The notes: a model not told the origin generated them from the letters alone. A stretch of DNA of 64,000 nucleotides from Tachypleus tridentatus (GCF_004210375.1 NC_134830.1:63173576-63237575), one strand, 5' to 3'. Shown: positions 1 to 12,388, counted from the stretch's first letter. Numbers and translations: made by a program.

Positions 1-117
1 TGTTGTTATTGTTTTGAATTAAGCACAAAGCTACACAATGGGCTATCTGTGCTCTGTCCACCACGGGTATCGAAACTCGGATTTTAGCATTGTAAGACCA
101 CTGGGCCACTGGGGCTT
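1..117 (-). repeat. Short SINE (family B1)
   Basis: Reverse copy with the B1 marks: head box GGTTTCGATACC-like, gcagagcacagatagccca and the gaattcaaaacaacaaca-type tail. Cut by the window start or just complete. Confidence 0.8.
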
Positions 118-178
118 AAGACCACTTGCTAACAATTTAAAATATATATTGTTGAAAATTAAGGTAGAGTAAAATATA

Positions 179-200
179 TACACACACACACACACACATA
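179..200. repeat. (AC)n microsatellite
   Basis: About ten AC units preceded and followed by AT units. Confidence 0.9.
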
Positions 201-210
201 TATGTCTATA

Positions 211-426
211 TCCCCGTCACACCAAACATGCTCGCCCTTTCAGCCGTGGGGGCATTATAATGTGACGGTCAATCCCACTATTTGTTGGTAAAAGAGTAGC
301 CCAAGAGTTGGCAGTGGGTGGTGATGACTAGTTGTCTTTCCTCTAGTCTTACACTGCAAAATTAGAAATGGCTAGCGCAGATAGTCCTCGTGTAGTTTTG
401 CGCGAAATTCAAAAAGAGACAAACAA
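211..426 (+). repeat. Long SINE (family A), 5' truncated
   Basis: Starts at the B-box region (tccccgtcacaccaaacatg) and continues to the cgcgaaattcaaa tail. The tRNA-like head is missing. Confidence 0.85.
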
Positions 427-1040
427 ATATATCTGTATGTTAATTTAAAAAAAATCACGTCATGAAGAATCCATTACAAAAGAATGAGACTTTGATATTC
501 TGATTTATTAAGTAGTTATTACTTTCAGTTCAAATAAAACAATCCTTTAAAAATCAATGCTGTGAAATTCCCGGATGCTCTTCAGGGTAAAAATCTACAT
601 AAATCAGAAAAAAATCCTGAAAATCGACTTTCAATAATTGAAGCAACTACAGCTTAAATAACAAAAGTAAAAATACAAAAGGTAGCATTTAAAAATATAA
701 CAAAATATATAATTATCTTTAGCACAAAAATCATACGTATATTAAAAAAACATACTCGTATAATCCTTCAACTCATTTTGCAAGTTAGGTAAAATGTTCG
801 AGAATATATTAAAGTTATTTATCACTTAAAACATTTATAGCATTTAAAATATAATCAAACATATTTTTATATTTTGTTTAGAAAATTGTTATTCTAGTAA
901 AAATTAAAACCTTTTTTTTCAAAGACCTTAAAATTATCAGGATATTTCTGGACATATCCTGGCATCAACAGCAACCTCTTGCTTTCAAGGTACTCTTAAC
1001 TCTTACAAAAATATTATTCCTTAGCTTTCTTAAAGCGACC

Positions 1041-1165
1041 ACCCCTCAGTGGCTCAGCGGTATGTCTGCGGACTTACAACGCTAAAAACAGGGTTTCAAT
1101 TCTCGTCGTGGGTAGAGCACAGACAGCCTATTGTATATTTTCGTATTTAATTCAGAACAACAATA
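1041..1165 (+). repeat. Short SINE (family B1)
   Basis: Full-length: cagtggctcagcggtatgtc (A-box-like), gggtttcaattctcg (B-box-like), gggtagagcacagacagcc, then attcagaacaacaa. Confidence 0.85.
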
Positions 1166-1824
1166 AAACGACCATTTCTACTCCACAAATTTTATCTCCC
1201 ACGGTTTGATATGATATATTAAATTGTTCAAATTTATCAGAAATTAAATCCAGTTCTACATAAAGATCTCCCTGTTCATCATTTATTTTACTTTTGGGAG
1301 AAAAAACGTAATCTTAATTTCCTGTTAAATTATCACATCATTTGTTTAATTTTCTGTTAATATAAATATTACATCATTCGTATATTTATTTCATTAGATA
1401 TAAAATATTTTGAGTAAACGTTAATATTTCCTTGCTAACTTTAATTTAAGTTAAATTTGAATATTAACTGTTCTGATGTAAAATTTACACGTGCTGAATC
1501 AACATTTTAAAATTTTATATTGTTTTTTAGTAAACATTCTATACGTTTGTTGTCTTCGACCTTGAAGTTTCTAATCTTTCATAACTCCTAGTGTTATTTA
1601 TTTGTAAACTTTTTCGTACTTTTAACATTTATAATTTACATGAATTTATAATACTACTTTCATGCTGATTTCATGCAGTGATTTTATATTTTATGGGATA
1701 GATTAGCAACGTTGTTTGAACCATCAAGTTAAACAGTAAAACCACAAAACCGGAGTGAAAAATCAAACGGCTCGGTATATATAATTTATGGGATAGATTC
1801 CTCTTCTTTCAGTCTGACAATGTT

Positions 1825-1926
1825 GGTAAAAGAGTACAAAATTCCTCTAGTCTGACAATGCAAAATTCGAGACGGCTAACGCAGGTAGCCCCCGTGTAGC
1901 TTTCCGCGAAATTGAAAAACAAACTA
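1825..1926 (+). repeat. Long SINE (family A) with internal deletion
   Basis: Joins tggtaaaagagta directly to cctctagtctgaca and then to gacggctaacgcaggtagcc, so about 40-50 bases of the body are missing. Confidence 0.75.
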
Positions 1927-2341
1927 ACTAACTGAAAAATGTTTGGTGAAAATAGTTTTTTATTCAAGATTTATTACATTATTTTGTTTGTAAACTGAAA
2001 AATAACTCCATACTGTAAAGTAGCTTATGTTTATGAGAAAGTTTGCAAGGAATAATTTCCATCTTTCCAACTTCTGATCGCCACGAATCTTTCAGAAGTT
2101 TCCCTGTATAACCCAGAGCAATGTTTAGTATTCTTTACATTATTCATTTCCCCATTTATACGAATTTGACAGCTATTTCAATTTTCCCCTTTACAGCTGC
2201 CTCAGAGCGTAGTTCCTGAACTTTGATCACCATGAAGCATTTAGGAGTTTCTTGGGTATGAATAAGATGTTTAAGACACCTAGACATTTTGCAAATATTG
2301 CACATGTGTGCCGTTTGTCTCTCCATTTCAGCGAATATTTT

Positions 2342-2622
2342 ATTTGTTTGTGAATTTCGTGCAAAGTTAAACGAGGATTTGGTTTGAAGCGCAAAGCTAC
2401 ACGAGGGCTATCTACGCTAGCTGTCCCTAATTTTACAGTGTATGACTAGAGGGAAGGCAGCTAATCATCACCACCCACCGCCAACATTTGGGCTACTCTT
2501 TTACCAACGAATAATGGGATTGATCGTAACGTTATAATGCCCCCACGGTTGCAAGGACGAGCATGTTTGGTGTGACGGGGACTCGAACTTGCGACCCGCA
2601 GATTACGAGTCCAACGCCCTAA
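2342..2622 (-). repeat. Long SINE (family A)
   Basis: Reverse copy with gcaaagctacacgagggcta, the ccacccaccgccaac body and the degraded head (acttgcgacccgcagattac). Confidence 0.85.
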
Positions 2623-2696
2623 TTTCAGAATACATTATTCATCATTGATTTCTCGTGATAACACGTGCAACTTTTCTGTATGTACATATAGATATA

Positions 2697-3687
2697 CACC
2701 ACTATGCAAATTAATTGAAACAAGACAGAAAATTACGATTTTTTTTCCGATTTTTTGCGTTTTATTTCTGATAATCCAAAAATTACTCACAGATTAATAC
2801 ATGATATGACCGCCTTTATTTTTCAAAAGATCATTAATCCGCTTTGGCATTGAGTCCACGAGTTGACTGCAATCTTTACTAATTTTTAGATCGCGGTACC
2901 ACACCTCAATTATGGCCTCAATTAGCTTATCTTTCGTAGTCTTTTCCCCGAAGTCTTTCTTTACAAATCGCCTAAAGATTTTCAATAGGATTTAAGTCCA
3001 GAGAGTTTCCAGGCCAGTCCAGCACCTTTATTCGCGTTGTAGTCATAAAATTCTTCACAAGTTTCGATGTGTGGCACGGAGTCAGATCTTGCTGAAAAAT
3101 ACCAGATCCATCTGGAAATCCCTTTTTCAATTCTGGAACGACTCTTCTCTGCAAAACTTTGATGTACTGTGATCCTCGCATCATACCTTCTACGATATGT
3201 AAGCTTCCGACGCCATAGTAGCTGAAAAAGCCTCAAAACATCTTCTTCAAGAGATGTTTTACGAACTGATTGATGTGAGATTCTCGAAGTTTCTCACCTG
3301 GAGATCTGCGAACACGCAGACTTCTTTGACCCTGTACGAAGAAATGAGTCTCGTCACTAAATAACACCTTCCTCCATTGTTCTTGCGTCCAGCTCTTGTA
3401 TTTCAGATCCCATTGATACCGTTTTTTCTTCATTGAGTTGGTAAGAAGTTGTTTTTTGACTGGTCTCCTTGTCCTTCTAATGCAATTTCGAATGACGTAA
3501 TATTCCTCAAAATTTCGTCATATATCCCAAAAATAGATCGACCATACTACAAAACACAGCTAACGACGCCGTCTGTGTGAAAAAATGACTATTAAAGGAA
3601 ATCAGCAGGTCCAGCGAGCCTATACCGGCTGCCATGCCGTAAATATTGTAAAGAGACCATTTGTTTCAATTAATTTGCACAAGGGTG
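2697..3687 (-). mobile_element. Degenerate Tc1/mariner-type transposon
   Basis: A 991-bp element bounded by inverted terminal repeats of about 28 bp (inner part TGCAAATTAATTGAAACAA at both ends) and flanked by TA (2,695-2,696 and 3,688-3,689), the Tc1/mariner target. On the minus strand, fragments of a DDE transposase appear in changing frames: LFSDETHF (first Asp), FQQDLTPCH (second Asp) and DLNPIENL (Glu). So all three catalytic positions survive. At least two frameshifts separate them, a stop replaces the residue after NPIENL, and the N-terminal DNA-binding region is mostly missing. It is a dead copy. Confidence 0.9.
2972..3433 (-). pseudogene. Tc1-type transposase remnant (catalytic domain)
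   Basis: Two open pieces in different frames: 3,233-3,433 (contains WRKVLFSDETHFF) and 2,972-3,184 (contains IFQQDLTPCHTS and LDWPGNSLDLNPIENL). A further frame at 2,794-2,985 carries the C-terminal MPKRINDLL piece. A frameshift near 3,190-3,230 and another near 2,975 break the gene. It would have encoded the enzyme that cuts and rejoins the element at TA sites. Confidence 0.85.
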
Positions 3688-3854
3688 TATGTGTGTTTGC
3701 TAAAACATTTTAAAAATATTTGAGAAGAGCACATCACGAACAAAAACAAGCCTACTTATAAGAAATTCCTGGCCATACTCACGATACTGAAAGTTTTCCT
3801 AACTAACTGACTTATTTGTTCATACGGTTGTCATTTCCTTTAACCAGTAGGTTT

Positions 3855-4035
3855 GTCTGTTTTAAAATTTTCGCGCAAAGCTACACAAAAGCTACCTTCA
3901 CCTAGCAGTTTTTAACTTCGATTTGATAAATAAGAAACATTCCAGCAAGTCAACAGCACCCACCACTGATTCTTGGACTATTCCTGTCTGATCCATTAGT
4001 AGGAATTGACAGTCACTCTCACAACACACCTATGA
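3855..4035 (-). repeat. Diverged SINE (family C-like)
   Basis: Starts like family A (cgcgcaaagctacaca) but the body has gaattgacagtcactctcac, as in the copies at 21.9 and 47.1 kb. Confidence 0.5.
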
Positions 4036-4079
4036 TCTGTATGTGATCAGGTAAATGTACCACTAGTAAAAGTATAACG

Positions 4080-4204
4080 ACCCTCAGTAGCACAGCGGTA
4101 TGTCTGTGGACTTCAAACGCTAAACACCGGGTTTCGATACACGTGGTGGGCAGAGCACAGATAGCCCATTGTGAAGCTTTCTGCTTAATTCAAAACATCA
4201 ACAA
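4080..4204 (+). repeat. Short SINE (family B1)
   Basis: Full-length, with gcacagcggtatgtctgtgg, gggtttcgatacacg and gggcagagcacagatagccc. Confidence 0.85.
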
Positions 4205-5275
4205 AAGTGCAAAGGGAAAAATCTTTTTATTGTGTATGAAATTATAAATATACATTTTTTTCGAAGTGGGGAGACTGACAGTTTTTCTCGCTTTGTATTA
4301 TAAACAATGTCATGTTTGTCGGAACTGTTATTAGCGATACTATTTTGTTCAGTAATTCCAGTTGGAAACCGAGCTGAAAATAAACATATAACTTTTATCA
4401 GCTCTTTAACAATTTAAAGGAAAGAAACATAAATGAAATATTGAGTATTGGAAATTATATTATCTATACAATAAAATCATAAAGATAGGTGAAAATAAAC
4501 ATATGAAAGTCACTTTTTAAATTGTTTAGTGAGAGAGCACTCCAGCAAATGGATTTTGTGGAATGTTAAACGTACCAGTTTTATATAAAACACGACTTTA
4601 GAACCCAAACGTAAAACATCTGAATTGGTATATTTGTATATTTTATTGTTAATGTTATATTACTTCAAAAGTAATAATTGAAGCTTTCTTAGGAAAAGTA
4701 CGTATAATTTTAGTTTCACCGATTTATATGATCACATAGATTTTTTTTATTCCAAGATAGCGATATCCCTACATTGCGTGTCAGATGTACATTCGTTTAT
4801 AATTAAAGGTCATGACACCACTGAGCTTAAATATATACTTTGAAGCCTAGATATAAGCATAACTTACAGATGCACGCAAGGAAAAATCTAACATTAAATC
4901 AGCCAGGGGGGGGGGGTTCTATCCGGGTTCTATGGTATCACTCTACACAAGTTTAATTGGCTGTTGTTGTTTTCGTTATTATGTGATTTGGGTCTGCTTT
5001 TCTCAAAGTATACCACATAAAGTGCACAGACCAGAGGTGCGGCACTGGCCCACTACGGCAAGTTCCGGGTTGAGGTGGGGGGGAGGGGGTATTGCTCTCA
5101 CTTGACTTCGTACTTCTTTCATGGTTCAACATAATGGTTGCCCTGCATACAGTAAAGGATGTGGTCCGTAGCCTCTAAGCTCCAACCCACGCATAAAGAG
5201 ATTGCTTTGCGCATGTCACAGCTCCGGTGTTCATTTGTATTCGAGACGAATTTATATGCAGTGTGACGGCACGTG

Positions 5276-5335
5276 TCGTCTGTTCACCGGAAAGAATCGG
5301 ACCTGGGATTTTAGCATTGTCAGTCTGTAAACATT
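5276..5335 (-). repeat. Short SINE (family B) fragment
   Basis: Only the middle part is recognisable: gaatcggacctgggattttagcattg with an inverted head. Confidence 0.4.
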
Positions 5336-5889
5336 ACGAGAGAGACACAACAGACCTAACGGTTTTATCATAAGGAGAGAGCTTTCTATAACCTATTATT
5401 TTACAGTTTTATGACGACATCTTGTTATTTACGTGTTGTTGATTTTGGTTTTTTTCATACAAATTTGATACAAAAGTTCAACAAATGAAAACGAAGGAAT
5501 AATACTTATAGGTTTGATTTTCTTTGTCGCAAAATTATTTTCAGTCATGAACCACATTCACTAAAACTTTTCATTCATTATGAATAATCCATGAGAGCAT
5601 CTTGGAATAGTGTAAGCTTTTCACAGGAGAATCGAAAAACTGCAAAATTCGTTAAACACATGAGATATTTTGTCTGTATCTTAAAATATAAGACATTTTT
5701 TAGACTGCAGAACACTTTCATTTAAAATTGTTTTCGATTAAAAGAGAAATTGATATTCCGGTATCCAACATCAAAATGAATTCAGATTTCAAGAAAAGAC
5801 CCAGTTAAACACAATCGCCCTCTGTTATCACACAAGAGACAAAAGCAGCTCGCTATGATTTTAAGGACTTAAGAAATTCACTAGTTTTA

Positions 5890-6163
5890 GCGGCTCCGTA
5901 TAGCCAAGTGTTTAAGACATTCTACTCGTAATCTGAGGGTCGTGGGTTCGAATCCTCGTCACACCTAACATGCTCTCGCTTTCAGCCTGGGGAGGTTAAA
6001 ATGTGACGATCAATCCCACTATTCATTGGTAAAGAGTAATCCTAGAGTGGGTGGTGATGACTAGTTGCCTTCCCTTTAGTCTTACGCTGTTAAATTAGGA
6101 ACGGCTAGCGCAGACAGCCCTGGCGTAGCTTTGCGTAAAATTCAAAAAACAAACAAAACTATT
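5890..6163 (+). repeat. Long SINE (family A)
   Basis: Full-length with tRNA-like head (tagccaagtgtttaagac...gggttcgaatcctcgtc), body and aaacaaac tail. Confidence 0.85.
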
Positions 6164-6524
6164 CTAAGTTTCGTAACCCTTGTAAATACATGTTTGCTTT
6201 TGTTCGCAGTTTATTATGTTGAAATAGCTTTATTTGAATTGGATGCATAAACATTTTCTAATTTCATATATTTTCTTTATATGTACAGGCTGTATATGAT
6301 TACAAAACTGCACAGTGATTTTTCCGAACACCCTGTATAATTTCTTTTATTGTCTCCAAAAACAATTAACAAGACATTATTTTATTTAAAAAAAAATCTA
6401 TCTGATTGGCGGATTACCACAGAATAACATTAATATTATTATTAATATATCATTGTTTGAAAAGCTTGTTTATAGCCTCGTTAAAAAACTATTAAAGCAC
6501 AAAACCTTCCAAACAGAAACTAAT

Positions 6525-6640
6525 TGTCCCAGCAGTATGTTTATGAACTCACAACGCTCAGATCCAAGGTTTGATTCTCCGTGGCGAACAGAGCAAACAA
6601 CTTAATCTTGTTTTATTCTGAAGTAAGCAAATAAACACAC
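6525..6640 (+). repeat. Short SINE (family B1), diverged
   Basis: Matches cagcagtatgtttatgaactc, acaacgctcagat and gtttgattctccgtgg, with a poor tail. Confidence 0.6.
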
Positions 6641-7293
6641 AAACAAATAGAAACTAATTAAACAAATAACTTACGTATTTAATTCACTTTAGTAGCTAAA
6701 GCTGTAAACTTGTGGACTTTGAAAATACAATCGACACATCAAAAACAGTTTTATTTCCTGTAGGATAATAATTAAAATGAATAATTTACTACTCGCGCTC
6801 GAGTAAGCAGATGAGATTTTCGTCATCTGTTTTTTTCAGGTTTATTTACATGATAATTCAAAAAGGGAATTGTATAAAAGCACTAAAACTACAACGTATC
6901 ACGCATGAAACAGATAAAAACACAAACTCGAGAAACTAAGCATCAGGGCGAACATTTCTTACAAGCCTCATTGAACACTGTAACAGTTCACGAGGAACGT
7001 AAAGAAATAGTTTCCAAGTTAATTTAGAAATCGATTTAAATAGCTCGTGTTGACGAGGAAACCACTCGAAGTGAATGTATCTAGTAAATAAATGTTGTGG
7101 CTGATATATTAAAAACTAATATACCCATATCAGACGTCTCTACCGTATATATATAGTTAAAAGGTTTTAATAAGTAGAAACTATTGATCAAAAACAATTT
7201 TGGTATTTTCTATAATACAATTGATTTTTCTTCGCAGTTCAATATAAACAATTACCCTTTCTCTTTTTGCTAAACGTAAGGAGTTCAGTGAGA

Positions 7294-7390
7294 TGTGTGT
7301 TTTATTATAGCAAAGTCTACCGAGGGGAGTCGAATCCTTGATTTTAGCATTATAAGTCCGTAGACTTACCGCTGTACCATTGGGAGACGT
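7294..7390 (-). repeat. Short SINE (family B2)
   Basis: Reverse copy: gtgtgttttattatagcaaag tail, then gaatccttgattttagcatt and the head complement ccgctgtaccattgg. Confidence 0.75.
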
Positions 7391-7551
7391 AAGTGAGGTC
7401 TCTAGAACTTATAATCTGCTATTCAAGGATCACACATATGTAGTTCATGGGTTGGACAACGCTAGTTTCACTATAGCTTACAGGCATGTCTGCATCTGTA
7501 TATAGGCTTACCTACAGAAGGCAGAGATCAGCATCTTTCTTTCTTAGTAGG

Positions 7552-7828
7552 GTGCGGCCCAATGGCTAGCATACTCGAAATGTGAATCTTAGGGTTCAGG
7601 ATTCACAGCCCGTCGTCCCAAAGCCTCGCTTCGCGCATTGTGGCTGTTTTGTATGTGTGAGAAGAATTATGGCAAAACCACGCTAATCGGAAACAAAATA
7701 ATTGTCCAATATATGACGGTGGGTGCTGTTGACTACATGCCATTACCACATGCTTTCAGTTGAAAATTAGGTACGGGTATGCGCTGATAGCCCTTTGTAT
7801 GACTTTTTGCAAAAACTCTGAAACAAAC
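7552..7828 (+). repeat. SINE (family C), diverged
   Basis: Resembles the 19.7-kb copy: a tRNA-like head (gcccaatggctagcatactc), then ggtgggtgctgttgactac, aaaattaggtacgg, and ctgaaacaaac at the end. Confidence 0.55.
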
Positions 7829-8230
7829 TTATAGGCTGAGAAAATTTAGTATTTCCATCTTTTTAATAATGTAAAAACAGCGTCTCTGTAGATGATTCAT
7901 CGAATAAGCCATAGATCATGATATTATTAGGCTATTAGTCACATGAAGTATGAATCAGCTTATATCTAGGTCATAGGTTACCTAAAAAGTGGATCAATGT
8001 AAATTACTTACGGCAATTCCTTAGTTTGTAGGTTATACAAAGTGTAAGTTGATTGATTGTTTGATTTATAGGATAGATTAACATCATTGTTTAAGCCATC
8101 AAAGGTGGTTAAACCAAGGAGTGATTAAATTACTTATACACAACCGGAGAGGAAAATAATAAACGGTTTCCGAAACTCGTCAGAGGAAGGAATATAAAAG
8201 CGAAAACAGGTGAAATGAAGATAGCTTTAG

Positions 8231-8511
8231 TGACGGTCCGACACGGCCACTTGGTTAGAGCACTCGGCCTGTAATCTGAGGATCGCGTGTTCGAATCCCT
8301 GTCACACCAAACATGCTTGTCCTTTCAGTTGTGGGGGCGCTGTAATGTGACGATCAATCTCACTATTCGTTGATAAAATGAGTAGCCCAACAGTTGGAAG
8401 TGGTTAGTGACGACTAGCTGCTTTCCCTCTAGTCTTACACTGCTAAATTTGGGACGGCTAGCTCAGATAGCCCTCTTGTAACTTTGCACGAAATTCAACA
8501 CAAACAAACAA
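8231..8511 (+). repeat. Long SINE (family A) with target duplication
   Basis: Full-length copy; agctttag on both sides (8,223-8,230 and 8,512-8,519) is a probable target-site duplication. Confidence 0.88.
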
Positions 8512-9454
8512 AGCTTTAGCGATCATTTCAAATTAAATATATGTTAAAGATTTATATGTGAAATAAAACTTTGTGTAAAGTTTACCTAATTGAGTAAGTC
8601 ATTTACATTTTTATGCTTACAGCAAAGCACTAGTTAGAAAGTACGAAATTTCATCACAAACTTGGGCTAATTGGTAAAGTTCCCTCTGACACCATTTCTC
8701 TCTCTCTCTTAAGGTAACTTTACAGGCTACGCAAAATCCTTTTCGACCAAGCTTCTTGAGTTAACCTTATTAACAAGCCAAACAATGCACCACGTGAAGC
8801 TCAAACAACAGGGAACCGTCGCTGCATAGTCTAAATAACTGCAGTAAGCAGGTGGCGCTTTGTCCGGGTAAGAGTGGTCTATTAAGCCAATTATCATAGT
8901 GTTTATTTACAAACCAATTATAGAACTGAATATAGACTAGGAAGGCTGATTAGCTTTATGTTTAATTATAAAGGTAAGTTTGGTCTTGTCTTCATTACTT
9001 TAAATAATGCTTTTCCTTTTGTCGTAAGATCTATGTTTAATACGAAGTACATGGCGCACAACTAAATAATATACATAGCCTACACATTCCATAAATCTTA
9101 GTTAATTGAAGATAGGGGGGGAATGCATAAACATCTTTTAAATATTTCAGGTGGAAAATTATTCAACACATTTCTGAACATCCCAGCAATATGTCAGCTC
9201 TCTGACAGACTCCACAAATTATTATAGCTCCTGAAAGCTTTTTTGTTTTCAGTAGACTCTGTAGTTAGTGTGTAAATAATAAATTTCTTATAAACTGAAC
9301 GACGTCTAGGTGTTTTTGATAAGTTGTAGCTGTTATTCAAAACGTTCCTTCGTTCTTGAAATAACGCATTGAAAAAATTCCTGTGTTTTTTGCTAAGGCG
9401 TTTAGTAGACTTAGGAATACCTCGTATTTCCTGGGAAGGTTACAATTTTATGTA

Positions 9455-10011
9455 AGATTCTCCAGTAATTAATAGTCTTAATGAAAGCGTCTTTTCTAAG
9501 TTAAATTCGACAATATCCTGCAATTTCTGTAAAGCTGTAAAATTTATATTAGACCCATCAGCAGTTAACTATCCACGGGAAAGTGCCTTTTATAGGTTTG
9601 GTTCAACAATATCTAAGAGTTACTGGAAAGTTGTGGAATTTATATCAGACCCATCAGCAGTTCGTAATCCACGGGAAAGTGCCTTTTATAGGTTTGGTTC
9701 AACAATATCTAAGAGTTACTGGAAAGTTGTGGAATTTATATCAGACCCATCAGCAGTTCGTAATCCACGGGAAAGTGCCTTTTATAGGTTTGGTTCAACA
9801 ATATCTAAGAGTTACTGGAAAGTTGTGGAATTTATATTAGACCCATCAGTAGTTCGTAATTCACGGGAAAATGACTTTTATATGTTAGGTTCAACAATAT
9901 ATTATAGTTACTGAAAAGTTGTGGAATTTATATTAGACCCATCAGTAGTTCATAGTTCCTGTCAATGTGCCTTTTATAGGCTAGGTTCAACAACAACCTA
10001 TAGTAACTGAA
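9455..10011. repeat. Tandem repeat, 96-bp unit, about 5.8 copies
   Basis: The marker agacccatca recurs at 9,551, 9,647, 9,743, 9,839 and 9,935, exactly 96 bp apart. The central copies (about 9,586-9,838) are almost identical; copies on both sides are progressively diverged, and an even older copy may extend to about 9,390. Because 96 is divisible by 3 and the unit has few stops, two frames stay open here, but they are not genes. Confidence 0.95.
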
Positions 10012-10708
10012 TACAACCAAGCAAAATTAATCAACCTTTGAAAATTACTGTAGAAATATATATATATACTATTATACCTACATCATTATTCTCGTGTATC
10101 AATTTTTAAGTATATGTTTTCAATTTTCCAAAACATATCTACCCGGTAAATGGAAACGTTTAAGATTTTAGTACAGGTAAACAATGCCAACAATGAGTTA
10201 CAATATTTAACTTGCATGTTTCTCTGTAAATGACATTCTGAAATGTAAATAAGTATTTGAATATGTAAATCTCTTAGACACTTAAACAAACAATGTTGTT
10301 GTTTGAAATCCATATTTAATTCAGATGTTTCTCATGTAATTATATTTAACTTCAACCTATGAATTAAACGAAGTTTAACTCTGGTGTAGCTATCATTGTA
10401 ATCAATGGTTTTAAGATGCTATCAAAGAAAAATTCAATAATATACCACTGGCCAGTTGAAACTAAAAAGATAAAGTAATCGAAGACGGTGTATACTTAAT
10501 GCCAGTAGTATAGGTACAACGCTAGATATAATATTTGGTTGGTACATTATATATACTTCTGAATTTTCTCTACTAATGGACAGAAAATGTGCAATGATTT
10601 TGTAAAAACTGTACATAATTTAAAACGCAGTATAACTTCGTAACTTTAAAAATAGTGTTTCCGTCATATACAATGTCTTGTCAAGACACATTGTGTTCTT
10701 TCTTATTT

Positions 10709-10985
10709 GCCTGGCATGGCCAGGTGGGTTAAAGCGTTCGACTTGTAATCTGAGGGTCGTGGGTTCGAATCCCGGTCGCACCAAACATGCTCGCCCTTTC
10801 AGTTGTGGGGAGTTATAATGTTACGGTCAATCACACTATTCGGTGGTAAAAGAGCAGCCCAAGAGTTAGCGGTGGGTAGTGATGACTAGCTGCCTTCTCT
10901 CTAGTCTCACACTGCTAAATTAGGGACGGCTAGCGCAAATAGCCCTCGAGTAGCTTTGCGCGAAATTCACAAACAAACAAACAAG
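10709..10985 (+). repeat. Long SINE (family A) with 11-bp target duplication
   Basis: Full-length, well preserved head (gcctggcatggccaggtggg). ctttcttattt is repeated exactly at 10,698-10,708 and 10,986-10,996, so the borders are firm. Confidence 0.93.
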
Positions 10986-11251
10986 CTTTCTTATTTATGC
11001 CAATTTAAAGCCTCTTTTATGAAAATTCCATTAAGTGTTGTTGGTGTAAATATTTAATAGGCGTGTAATGTTGTTTGTGTTAACATAAAGATAATCACGA
11101 ATGGTGTTATTCTGTTTGTCATGCTCGTTTTGAAACCACCATGTCTACCGATAATGTAAAAATAAGAACAGATATCCAGTTGTTGAAACTTTACCTATAT
11201 TTTTAGAAACCGACATTTTTATTGCCAGTCGAGTTGTTTTTGTACAAGTTT

Positions 11252-11376
11252 GCTTGTTTGTTTTTAATAAAGTACAAAGTTGCATAATGGACTATCTGTG
11301 CTCTGTCCATAAAGGTATAGAAAGCAGGTTTTTCGCGTTGTTAGTCCGTAGCTATACCCCTGTGCCACCAGAGGGT
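11252..11376 (-). repeat. Short SINE (family B1)
   Basis: Reverse copy: aagtacaaagttgcataatgg, ctatctgtgctctgtcc, and the head complement gtgccaccagagggt. Confidence 0.75.
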
Positions 11377-11787
11377 CTTTATGCGAATAAACATACGAGT
11401 TATACACAGTGTATCATGCCATCTTAGTAATCTGAGATCAAAAACATTATATGATAAAATATTGTTTTGTTTAATTGCCTAAACTACGAAAACCAGAACT
11501 TAGCTTCTCTTTCTGTTACTGATTTTATTCTATAAGAAAGATTTCCATAGATTTTTGAAAGACATTAATGATCATTTGGGGGTTGTCCCTTTGAATAAAC
11601 AGGAGAAATGATATCACATTCTTCAGGTGTGACCCAGCAAGCAATAAGAAATAGGTGGGTATGTAATGTGGTATTCACCCTTCGAAAAGAAATTTACGGC
11701 TACTTGATGCCGCGTATACAAGAGAAACTGCATTCGATGCTTTATCCACAAGTTTTGTTTGTAGAAGTCCGGCATGGCTTCTATCCC

Positions 11788-12142
11788 TTAGAAATCCCCG
11801 TTCAAATCCCGTCACACCAAACATGTTCGTCCTTTCGGCTGTGGATACGTTATAATGTGACGGTCAATCCCACCATTCCTTGTTAAAAGAGTAGTCCAAG
11901 AGTTGGCGGTGAGCGATGATGACTAGCTGCTTTCCTTCTAGTCTTACACTGCTAGCCCCCCTGCTAGTACAGCGGTATGTCTCCGGATTCACAACGCTAA
12001 AATTAGCGGTTCGATTCCCCTCAGAAGATAGCCCAATGTAGCTTTGCTATAAGAAAACACACACACACACTTACACTGCTAACTTAGGGACAGCTAGCAC
12101 AGATAGTTCTCGTGTAGCTTTGCGCGAAATTTCAAACAAACC
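11788..12142 (+). repeat. Long SINE (family A) interrupted by a short SINE
   Basis: The body runs from the degraded head (ggcatggcttctatccctta region) to tcttacactgcta. It is broken by 11,955-12,069 and resumes ttacactgctaacttaggga to the tail gcgcgaaatttcaaac. Confidence 0.88.
11955..12069 (+). repeat. Short SINE (family B2) nested in a long SINE
   Basis: A complete B2 copy (ctagtacagcggtatgtctc, ggttcgattcccctc, then acacacacac tail) flanked by an exact 12-bp duplication, cttacactgcta, at 11,943-11,954 and 12,070-12,081. Confidence 0.93.
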
Positions 12143-12261
12143 AAACCGTCATATCTTGATCGATTTAAAATCTAATTACAGTTTTTGAACTTAAGAGTTC
12201 AAAACTTTTAATTAATGTATTAGGCCACACTCACTTAATTCACTCTAGTCCTGTATCTCAG

Positions 12262-12388
12262 AGCAGTTGGTATGGGTATTAATAAAGCAGAGAACAACGT
12301 TTCGACCTTCTTAGATCATCTTCAGGTTAACCAGCCGTCCTGAGATACATTTTTACTTTAAATTGGTTTCTCGTCATCACGAGTTACT
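12262..12388 (-). repeat. Relative of the 46.8-kb palindromic repeat
   Basis: On the minus strand it has CTGAAGATGATC...GAAGGTCGAAACGTTGTTC, with the outer elements ggctggtt and cccatacca. The 3' portion (gtttctcgtcatcacga) also matches the flank of the 46.8-kb copy (gttttctcgtcatcacgg), so the two belong to one family. Confidence 0.7.

Noticed and set aside
1..117. tRNA genes at the many SINE heads
   Set aside because: A- and B-box-like stretches are present, but acceptor and anticodon stems do not close. Only 30,442-30,513 is a real tRNA.
9583..9914. Open frames of 85 and 93 codons with internal repeats
   Set aside because: They are the 96-bp tandem repeat read in two frames; the frame survives only because 96 is divisible by 3.
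11608..11886. 92-codon open frame
   Set aside because: Its second half is family A SINE sequence.
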